DNA of 32,888 nt, taken from the NCBI GenBank assembly GCA_009869945.1, contig WIXG01000609.1, positions 1 to 32,888 of the forward strand, read 5' to 3'. The stretch comes from Mesaphorura yosii. Taxonomy: Eukaryota > Arthropoda > Collembola > Poduromorpha > Tullbergiidae. The translations under genes and the position numbers were made by a program. A model generated the notes under the pieces. It was given only the letters and a program-made list of their open reading frames with translations. It had not been told where the DNA came from and did no database searches. Below, one piece after another: positions 24,301-32,888 of the stretch (position 1 is the stretch's first letter; every line of letters begins with the position of its first letter).

Positions 24301-25639
24301 GATGGCGTATCGTATCTCGTGTACGTGTTACCTCAATCCTTTCAGTCTCGATTACATTACGACGGCAGAGTGTCGTACAGACCCGTGAATGGTGAACAAT
24401 GCAACTTGCTTTAAATAACTTTCACATTTGGAGTAGAGTGAAAAGTGCTTTCCAACTTTTATCGGGAACATAGAAGGCATATGCATGCTCTCCGAGTTAA
24501 TGCGGTTGCTTGTCGACCCGAAATTTCTCCAGCCTTGGCCAGGCAACAAGCGTACGTTCTTCTGTTCCTGCTTAATGAAAACGCGGTGATGCGAGCATGC
24601 GACCCTTTCCTTTGTAAAGAAAGCGATAACAGCAACTTCTTACATGGACGGAGTGCCAGCTGAGTCCATCAGTAACTGAACGGAGAAACTACGGAGAAAG
24701 TCGGTGGCTGGTTCTGACGTATGCTGCTGGAGGTCGGGCTCTGCGAGGTTCAGTTTTGATCGTCACGTACATGCACGGCAAAACACGAGCGAGGGTCTCA
24801 ACTCTCCCAAACCAAAGTAGTGACGTTCAAGGTCTGCTCAAAGACGTCACAGAGCTCAGCGGGTACAGTAGCTCGTGCGAGATGCTATTCGCAGAGATCT
24901 TTTTTGTTTTGTACTAAGTGCTATTGTCCTCCGTCATGTAAATTCCGTTCTTGTACTTCTAGTTTTTAGTGTTTCTGTAAGTGGTATACTGTTATTTAAT
25001 TAACTACGTCTGTTCATTTGTTTCGCGTTTGTTTATTGCATTACTCGATGAATTTGAATCTTGTTCGTGGTGCTTCGCTGGTTATAACTGATCCAATCTT
25101 AAAGCTGTTCTTCAATCAATTCTCAGCTGATCATTTTTATGTGTAAAGTTCCGCAGACTTTAACAGTAGCCCCGACTCCCGTGCCGCGAGGATACTGATA
25201 TTTACCAGTATCAGGGAGCAGGATATCTCTGTTCTGTTAGGTTAATTGTGCAAGATTCGAAGAGAAGACTCAAGATACAGCTACGAGAGGAGCAGAAAAG
25301 GGCAAAGGTGACCTGGACCCGACTCCGTCGCCGTCCTGATGTGTGGTTCCAGTCCCTCGTCTCTTTCGACGTCAGCAACAGCTGCAAACAGCAAAAGGAG
25401 TATTCGGGGTCATTACTTGGAGATTTAGTCGGTATTCGTTGGTCTAAGTCTCTTGGATATGATGTCAACCCGGGCGTCCTTTTTTACACGCAGTCACGCA
25501 GATACGGTAGTAAATTTGCGACCAGCTCCGTACATCATTTCGTCGGGTCAAAATATCACCAGTAACGCAGCAATCTGATCACGCTTGAGCTGATGAGTGC
25601 TCAGAAATCCTTCACTGTAATCAAAGAAAACTGAGAATC

Positions 25640-28600
25640 ATGTTTGTCAAAGAATACCGGATTCCGCTTCCGCTCTCCGTGGCAGAGTACAAAATTGCGC
25701 AGCTCTACATGATAGCTGTGAGTCCTTTCACCTGTTTGAATGTCGTCTAAATCTTATTTTTCCAATTTCGTCATTCTAACTTCTCACTACGATCAGCATC
25801 AGTTTGAGTTCTTTCCTCTTTCCGAATGCCAAATTCTTGTTGCAGAAAAAGAGCCGAGAGGAAACAAAAGGAGCTGGCAGCGGAGTAGAAATACTGGTGA
25901 ATGAACCATATGACTCTGGTCCTGGTGGAAGTGGACAATATACTCACAAAATATATCACATCGGGAGTCACCTGCCCAGCTGGTTTAAAAGTCTGCTACC
26001 AAAATCAGCGCTGACTGTGGAGGAGGAAGCTTGGAACGCATATCCTTACACGAAAACACGTTACACCTGCCCATTTGTCCAAAGGTTCTCACTTGAGATT
26101 GAAACTTACTACTGTGATGACGCTGGACACCAGGAAAATGTTTTTGAGCTCTCTAACGCAGAGCTCAGGAACAGAGTAGTGGGTAAGTTAAAGGTTAGAA
26201 CAGTAATACTTGTGAAGGGAGAGGCTAAAATATCATTCCACATTATAGCTACAATAATTCTCTCTGTTTTGCGTTCTTAGACGTGATTGATGTTGTGCGA
26301 GATCAACTTCATGGAGCAGACTATGTGAGAGAGGAAGATCCCAGAATATTTCATTCCAGCAAAACCGGCCGTGGCCCACTCAAGGAGACGTGGATAGAGG
26401 ATTTCGAGAATGAGTGCAAGGTTAGCTTCACTAAAAAAGAAATTGCATGTGCCTTGTTCGATTTGGAAGGTTCGAACTTGAAAATTCATTGGAGATTTGG
26501 CGTGTTTGCCGTTGCGTATACAGGAAAAAAAATCATCACGGTCTGGAAATGCGATCATGTGTGCCTACAAATTATGCCGAGTTGAATTTCATTATTGGGG
26601 CATGCAGACTAAAATTGAAAAATTCATCCATGATGTCGGTGAGCTACTTTTATTACTCTACTATGTTTACGCTATGCACTACAGATACTAGAACCGAAAA
26701 GTAATTTTAATGCTCATTAATGCCTGCATTTTTCCATTTCTATTTAAATCATTGTATAGTTGCTTTCTGAGGCAGCTGGTATCAGAATATTAGATGAGTT
26801 GCGTTTATAATTAGACAGTCTTTGAATTCATCCTATTAACGATCTAAGATCTAGAGGTATCATATCGTTCAAATCTGGTATAGTGAGTCGTGAAGGTGGT
26901 GAAGGTAAAAGCCATCTTGAAATATGGTTTATTCGTTCCACTAGCTCTGCGAAAAACAATGCTTCGTGCTCACCGGCAGGCCTGGGCTTGGCAAGATGAA
27001 TGGGTCGGCCTCACCATGCAAGACATTCGTGCCATAGAAAGAGAGACCCAAGAGACCCTGAAACAGAAAATGGCTGGCCGCAGTGATCTCGGCAACGACG
27101 ACGATGAAGAATGCGCGATTATAGAATCCTCCACAGAGTCGTCAGGAACCTCAACTAATGCTGTGACGGAGTCCAACGCAGTTCTTAGTCCATCTGGAAG
27201 TAAAGGCCATCTTTACTCTCAAAGTCATTCACAGATTACACGAACCTCAGGTCACACCAAGTCCGAGCGAAAGTCGGACCCAACAGCTGACATTCAAATG
27301 CAAGTGAGTGATTTGTGTGATGCGGCTAGGAAGAGAAGCAGTGCCGCTGTCAGTGAAGCAAATACAATTATCTCGAGTTCAAGAAGCAAAAACACGTCAG
27401 AATCCTCGAGCAAAGGCGCCTATTGGCCCAGAACATCCTCAAAAACTCTGCTGACATCTCCTGCATCGCCATCCCCAAAAAGTTATGATCTCTTGGCAAC
27501 TCTTCGTATGGAAAGCATTATGAGAAGAGATTCGGACTCGGGAAGTGAAGATGAGTTCTTCGACTGTCTCGGTAAGTTCGCTGATCCATTTTTAATTGGT
27601 AAACCGCATAAGGTTCCAACCTTCTCATTCGGTTTTTGGTCCCTCTCATTGTTCTGGCACGTAATTCAGTGTGAAGTATGGCCTGCTCACTTTAATTTGC
27701 TCAGCTGCTTTCACTTTACCCATGAACATACAAATGAAAGCTCTACTCTCGTTCTGGTTTCTGTTGACCTTACGCGGAAAATCCGAAATGTTGGTAATTG
27801 GAACGATAGACATCTATAAATTAAGAGGCAGATGCTGCATCGAGTGGCCGGACTAATCTGCACTGTTATCCATAAAATGCGGCTTTTACAATGCAATTAG
27901 CCATACAATACAGTGCCTTGCTCCATCATGCACTGTTGCTGGTGCAATCGCAAAGTTTATGGAGTCGAACTCCGATCCCATTTATAGTCTGGCTTTATTG
28001 CCCCCATTTTGTTTTACTATCGCGCCTATGGAAGACACGCAAGAGAGATTCCAGATACTGGAACCGCATCAATCTACTGCATATTAGTATCATTGCCATT
28101 TTACTTACTGCCTTACTGCTTTTTCTAGCTTGGCTTGAGTTCTTTTGTAATACTAATGAATTTTGTCATGATTCTAATCTTCAACACTTTCGCACTGTTG
28201 CCATAAACGTTGGAGTGCATCCGACTAGTCCGACTCCCTTTGCGATTCTTAATTAAATGAATTGAAAAAGCAATTATGTGAGATTTATGAGTTTCTACTG
28301 CAGAATAAATGTAGCCCCATTCGTGAAATATGCGAGCCATTGCCATGCATGTTCGTATCAGCAGCATGCAGAATTTGCCATGCTTAATTGAAACGCTCTG
28401 AATTAGACTTATCCAGTTTTGCAAGCAGAGGTGAGATTAAACATGAGACATTTCTGTTTTAGATGGAGACGATGCTGTTTCACTCACTAAATGGAGCTCC
28501 TTAGATCTCATTCCTCAAGACTCTGATTCTGGGCCGAATACACGTGACACGAAGCGTGGTAATGAGCGAACAAAATTCGCACGGTTTGATTAATTATGGG

Positions 28601-31600
28601 CTCGTTCATTTTCAATTAATTTTGTACAGGAGATGACAGCATATTTTGTCAGCCCTTCATTCATCGCGTCACGATAGAACGTGAGAGATCACAACGCAGT
28701 TTTCAGAGCCGCGGCAGTGTGGAGGCATCGCTTCCTGGTTCCCCGACTATTTACAGTGGACTTGGGAGCAGCAGTGGAGCTTGTAGCACAACCGTGTTGT
28801 GTCTAGTAATTCATGCCGGCAGTGCGCTGGACGCAACAATGGATCTTCCTGCTAAGAAATCCGATGTAACGACCTTTAAGGGTGCTTTTGAGTCTGTGAT
28901 ACGACAACACTACCCTTCCATGATGGGGCACGTCGTCATTAAGCTTGTTCCGTGTCCTTCTCTGTGTACTGATGCTCTCGGAATCCTATCTAGGTACAGT
29001 TGTGCACAAAACTAGTTACGCCAGATCTGAAACCAACTAAGTAAACGTACATTCCTCGGATTTTTTGTTTCTTTCCCCCATGCAGTCTTAGTCCTTATAG
29101 TTTTGACATGTATGGAGGTGATGGTCCGCAAATGACGCACGAAACAGTTCCAATCGGAGCAATCCCAATTCTGTGTTCGTCCCAACCCGAGTACTGGGAC
29201 GCTGTTGCAAAGACAGTTCAAACGGCCAACCAAGTATATCACGACTTTCTGAAGTCCGAGGAAGGACACGCGTTCAGCGGTCAGGTGGTCTTCATCGGAG
29301 ATTCAATGGGCTCCATCCTCGCCTATGATGCTTTGACTCGACATTCACATTCCGCCCAATACGAGGATGAGATTCCACCGAGCCCTGGTTAGTTTCAGTT
29401 TAGTCTTTGTGGTCGAGTGCAGGAGCCGGCTAGCTAAAATTCTGCTATGTATCAACTATTTGACAGCTCACGGGTTAGATGTCGATCATCTGCATGTAGG
29501 GACGGCAGGATCAAGGCGAAGATCGTCATCCTCTGCTAGTGATAGTGGGAATGCCAAGCTGGATTTCGATATTGCGGAATTCTTCATGTTTGGAAGTCCT
29601 CTCGGGTTGGTATTGGCGCACAGAAAAGTTCACACCGAAGACAGACAACGTAAGTCAAAGTATAAATGTTTTAATGTTTACCGGTTTAAGTAAAAAGCAA
29701 ACAACTACATGGCTAATGTGGTTCCTAGTTAGCTGAAATAAATAAATTTTGTAATTTTTGTTTTTCTAAACAGTTAATTTTCAACGACCGTGCCATCAAG
29801 TATACAACTTATTTCATCCCACTGATCCACTGGCGACGAGGCTGGAACCACTCATCTCGGCCAGGTTTTCTGCGATAGCTCCAATTAATGTAGCCCGCTA
29901 CGTGAAGTACCCGCTTGGAAACGGGGTGCCCTTCCACTTGCGTGAGTGTTCTCTTGGCCTCTGGCCAACACTTCTTTGATATGCTGAACAATCAAGTTGA
30001 TAGCCACTGCAAACAACAAACAAAAAGAAAGCATTAGAACCTGGAACAAGCAAAAATTGATTCTGTTCACAAAAAGGCTACTGCATTGTCAATACCTGTG
30101 TTTTCCTCGCCATGAGGAACGATGATGTCAGCATGCTTTTTGGTCTGTAAATTCAAAGCAAACATTGATCAAGCTATTGTTTGATAGAAGCGCCTTAGTA
30201 TGGTACAGCGTCCACTTACTGGTGAACAAAACTCTTCAAAAGCCGGTTTAACTGTGGCCATGTACTGATTCAAAATTTGGTCAATGTCACGACCGCGTTC
30301 CTCAACATCGCGTTGAACTAGAAAAAAGAAAGTACACAATTGGACAACAAATATGAGGCAATCTACTTAACGTTTAAAGAAATAAAGTTTAAATGATTAA
30401 TGTCCGATAAAATTCTTTGAAGCTTCTGAAAAATTTATTTAAAGAGAAAAATTTAATTACTTCGTCTGCAGAGGCGAATATCCGCGTCTTCTTCAACGAA
30501 GATCTTAAGATCGAAGTGTGCTCGAATTTCCTCAAAATAGAATGCCAATATTCCTTCAACCAAGATCACTTCAGCGGGATAGATCTTTTCAATCTCGTTT
30601 GGTTTCGGCGAGTTTGTAGTAAAATCATAAACTGGCACTTGAGCCTCTTGATTGTGCATCAAGTTATCCAAAACGCGTTCCATCAAAGGCAGATCGAGCG
30701 CATCTGCAATTCATATTCAAAACATATCAAGTTAAAATTCATTTTGCTGAACATGAGAAGTGTTCGAGTGTTCCAAATACGTGGATGATCAAAGTTGTAA
30801 GTGCCCACAGCAGCCAAGGCACTCTCAGCGGGAGTCAAGCGCCGATAGAAATTGTCCTGAACTATGCAAGCTACTTTGCGCTTGTCTACGCTAAGGCTAT
30901 TTTCACCGAGGCGATCCATTATAGTCTTGCAAACTGACGTCTAGATAATACGAAAGCACAAAATAGTAACGTGTTGAATATCCGTTCAAAGTAAACAGTG
31001 GAATTTATGGCAGTACCTTTCCTGACGCGGTACCTCCAGCAATTCCAATAATGAACGGTTTGACTGAACCATTAGTCATCATGTTTCGGGTCGCAGTCCT
31101 AGGTGAATTGGGTTTAATGAAGCGAATTGGTATATTCGCATTTCTCAGAAAGACCATTTGCTCTGCGTCAGGCGGAGGGTAGCAGTTCAAATTCCAAACC
31201 AATTCGCAAGTGCTCTTGGTGTTATCGCGATGACCATCTTCGTAGTCAACCTAGGGAGTACAAGTTAATCATTGCTATCAATATCACTTAATCAGTCTTC
31301 GTTAATCGATGTTCGATACGCCTTCCGCTTCTGCCTTCGCAGTATGATAGCCATTCTTCGTCAGCGAACCCATACGTAAATTATTCGACTTACACGCACT
31401 CATTATTCCTAAGCACAATGGGCAGGGTAGCATCACTGTCATTTTATGCATTCACAAGTCCAGATCCTAATGAAAACACCGGTTCACAAATAAGGCTCAC
31501 GGCCTATTAGCCAACATCGGCAGTCAAACACTGACACTGAATTAGTTCAGGCTTTTTACTCTAAAATGCAGCATGGTTTTAAAAAAGAAAAAGCAATAAG

Positions 31601-32169
31601 AGAAAAAAGTCGTCTTAACGCGTTGAATATTCTGAACTAGAATGAGCCATACTCGTGGGAATCACGGGACCGCTGCGGTCAGGAAAATCGATAAAAATAG
31701 CTTTCTATATTGAGAATGGAAGAGAATGCAGAGAGTTGTTCGGAGAATCCTTACGTTGAATGCCTGCATCCTTGGCAGGATCAGACACTTTGTCTCTCCT
31801 ACTTTGTTTAACAGGCAAATAGGCAAATTAGTTTATCATATATCAATTATCTCCGAAATCTGTATTTACACATGTTATGAAGCCAAACCCTCGACCCTAA
31901 TGCAAGCCTAATATCTCGTATATTTCCTTTCTGATTTACAGTGGAATCTATTCAAAGCAACTCACATCTCTTCGCCGATACCACCAACGTTCTAGCCGGG
32001 GCCAGTGTGGTGGCAGCCGCTGCAGGTGCTACCAGTGGAAGTACCAGCAGTGGAGCCGGGATTGTGGAGGTATTTGGCCCGGCTTTTGTTAGAAGACTGT
32101 CCGATATCAGCGTTCAGAGTGGAATGTCTGGACTTAACGATGGTTTGCCCATGCAAGCTATCAATTCAT
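25640..32169 (+). CDS. rdgB: RdgB/PITPNM membrane-associated phosphatidylinositol transfer protein, 3'-partial
   Basis: RdgB exchanges phosphatidylinositol and phosphatidic acid at ER-plasma membrane contacts and supports PLC signalling, classically in photoreceptors. Eleven exons join in phase: 25640-25717, 25846-26182, 26281-26420, 26524-26638, 26945-27571, 28463-28558, 28630-28993, 29086-29387, 29467-29649, 29774-29941 and 31942-32169, giving about 879 residues. The PITP domain (about 1-260) starts [12 protein letters not shown] and contains [28 protein letters not shown] and [15 protein letters not shown] Ser-rich linker follows, with an FFAT motif EFFDCLD at about 427-433 for VAP binding. 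The central region carries GDSMGS, and the DDHD domain begins near 719 ([17 protein letters not shown]). The rest of DDHD and the LNS2 domain (normally 1,000-1,250 residues in total) are not in the window and should follow to the right. The gene shares 57 coding bases with the antisense kinase gene. ATG 25640 fits the conserved N terminus exactly. Confidence 0.94.
27572..28462 (+). other. rdgB intron 5
   Basis: This 0.9-kb intron splits the FFAT motif's last codon from the rest. It contains only short open frames on both strands and no recognisable gene. Confidence 0.7.
29670..29675 (-). terminator. possible poly(A) signal of the uridine-cytidine kinase gene
   Basis: ATTAAA on the minus strand lies about 210 bases after the kinase stop codon. 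No canonical AATAAA was seen nearer. If used, the kinase mRNA would run antisense across all of rdgB exon 10. Weak evidence. Confidence 0.25.
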
Positions 32170-32485
32170 GTATGCTAATTTTCTACCAACTTGATTCTGC
32201 ACCGACACCATGAAATCCAAACTAAGCAATGTAAATGCTGCTTCTAATCTTAATATGAATGAATCTATATCTATCAATGGTAACTCCTTGCAGTTCAACT
32301 GAACTGACAACTCAATCCCTCAATACGTAGTAATCAGTCTATCTCTGAAAATCAAAGTTATAGCACAATTAAAAGGTGCTTACCAAAACCGAACGCGATG
32401 CGTTGAAGTACTCAGCGTATCCTCCGCCGTCATCGTCACTGCTTTCGTCCAAATATTTTGAATATTTTTCTCCACGGTCGGACAT
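29885..32485 (-). CDS. Uck: uridine-cytidine kinase, complete, 7 exons
   Basis: This enzyme phosphorylates uridine and cytidine to UMP and CMP in the pyrimidine salvage pathway, in the cytosol. Exons 32485-32384, 31250-31017, 30940-30781 (first base uncertain by one), 30703-30461, 30317-30220, 30144-30096 and 30006-29885 join to about 335 residues. The P-loop GGTASGK is at 106-112. Further family motifs are [31 protein letters not shown], the RDVEERGRD lid, VKPAFEEFC and [10 protein letters not shown] near the end. Vertebrate UCK1/2 are about 260-280 residues; here an extra N-terminal part of roughly 65-80 residues, encoded by exon 1 and much of exon 2, precedes the kinase core and starts with an acidic [10 protein letters not shown]. 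The last 18 residues and the stop are antisense to an rdgB exon. The ATG follows a non-coding stretch and gives a smooth phase into exon 2. The family call is secure; the N terminus is less so. Confidence 0.93.
31251..31941. other. shared intronic DNA of both interleaved genes
   Basis: These bases are intronic on both strands: part of kinase intron 1 on minus and the end of the long rdgB intron on plus. No third gene is visible. The right end carries the rdgB acceptor (ctgatttacag). Confidence 0.6.
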
Positions 32486-32697
32486 TTTGAAATAATGCAA
32501 CGAATTGATAGCAATTCTTGATTAATTGTGATATAGCAATTAGCTGGGTGTGGTTTAAAACGATCGCAAATGATAAAACTCTGGCAAGTATAAGTAACTT
32601 GGACACACAAGGCGAGACCACCAGGAAGCCACTGAAAGCGAGTGAAGACTGCACCGGACCGAGTGAGCGAGCTCCGTATTTACAGTATGTAAAATAA
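32486..32697 (-). promoter_or_regulatory. probable 5' UTR and promoter DNA of the uridine-cytidine kinase gene
   Basis: This lies directly upstream of the kinase ATG on the minus strand and within an rdgB intron on the plus strand. A TCAGTG at 32635-32630 on the minus strand resembles the arthropod initiator TCAGT and would give a 5' UTR of about 150 bases. No TATA box was seen at the right distance. Confidence 0.3.
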
Positions 32698-32876
32698 TTC
32701 TTCATACCCCACTAGCCCCGGTCACATTTTTATCCACAACGTCGGCTCCAGTAGCTGAAGTCGAACCAAAATTGGCAGAGGTGTAAAGCGGAGTCTGGGG
32801 AAGCTTATGCCACCCTTGGTTGGGTAGCTCGGTGCTTGGGGAAAATACTATATCAAAATTTGTGGGGTATGAAGAA
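32698..32876. repeat. about 180-bp segment bounded by 15-bp perfect inverted repeats
   Basis: The 15 bases at 32698-32712 (ttcttcataccccac) recur as their exact reverse complement at 32862-32876. The segment between has no open frame of note. The layout fits a small MITE-like element or a hairpin-forming site. Target-site duplications are not obvious and the window ends just after it. It lies in the upstream region of the kinase gene. Confidence 0.4.
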
Positions 32877-32888
32877 ATTTTTGGGAAT

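Larger units (their letters stand above)
20195..25639. other. intergenic and upstream DNA between the divergent Ig/FN3 and rdgB genes
   Basis: No protein-coding gene can be supported across this 5.4 kb. It contains several TATA-like sequences, a purine-rich tract and short triplet runs such as CTG and GAT repeats near 21390-21435. Open frames are short and overlap on both strands. The two flanking genes point away from each other, so this stretch should hold both promoters and probably noncoding 5' exons of rdgB. Frames such as 25248-25565 just before the rdgB start are probably 5' UTR or intron. Confidence 0.55.

Noticed and set aside
25248..25565. 105-codon open frame just upstream of rdgB
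   Set aside because: It is not in phase with the rdgB start through any clear splice, and no homology is recognised. More likely 5' UTR or intron.
29942..29980. rdgB ending at an in-frame stop soon after 29941, implying a truncated protein
   Set aside because: A consensus GTGAGT donor at 29942 and a phase-matched exon at 31942 with the expected next RdgB sequence show that the gene continues; the stop is intronic.
1..32888. tRNA, rRNA, CRISPR or bacterial operon features
   Set aside because: None was seen by eye on either strand; the spliced metazoan genes make prokaryotic features implausible. A tRNA scan could not be run.

Overview
This is animal nuclear DNA. Every confident gene is split by GT-AG introns and encodes a metazoan protein family. 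The RdgB protein reads most like remembered arthropod versions, so an arthropod or close ecdysozoan relative is the best guess. The species cannot be named from this window. Exon models were built by hand from splice sites, reading phase and family knowledge, and no search was run. Boundaries may be off by a base or two where noted.

Layout. At the left edge, on the plus strand, are the last three exons of a dual oxidase maturation factor (DUOXA/mol type, 160-1262). Next, also on plus, is a complete seven-exon branched-chain 2-oxoacid dehydrogenase kinase (2659-7629) with a TATA box upstream and a poly(A) signal at 8587. Facing it tail to tail is a minus-strand gene of unknown family (about 9008-10611). 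It is acidic, carries two SUMO-interacting-motif-like patches, and has an in-frame TGA in the simplest exon model. About 4.7 kb without convincing coding sequence follows. Then comes a complete five-exon minus-strand gene (15620-20075) for a 403-residue single-pass membrane protein with one Ig domain, one fibronectin III domain and a cytoplasmic NPAY motif. A 5.5-kb stretch with several TATA-like sites and a purine-rich tract separates it from the next gene.

The right part holds two interleaved genes. The plus-strand rdgB gene (PITPNM-type phosphatidylinositol transfer protein) runs from 25640 through eleven visible exons and continues past the window. The minus-strand uridine-cytidine kinase gene (seven exons, 29885-32485) is threaded through it. 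Its exons 2-6 and most of exon 7 sit in one rdgB intron, and its exon 1 lies beyond the next rdgB exon, which itself lies inside kinase intron 1. At 29885-29941 the two proteins are encoded on opposite strands of the same 57 bases. This is the most striking structure in the window.

The identified genes serve separate jobs: ROS enzyme maturation, branched-chain amino acid control, cell-surface recognition, lipid transfer and pyrimidine salvage. I see no sign that they form a pathway. There is no tRNA, rRNA, CRISPR array or clear transposon gene. One short inverted-repeat element lies at the right edge.
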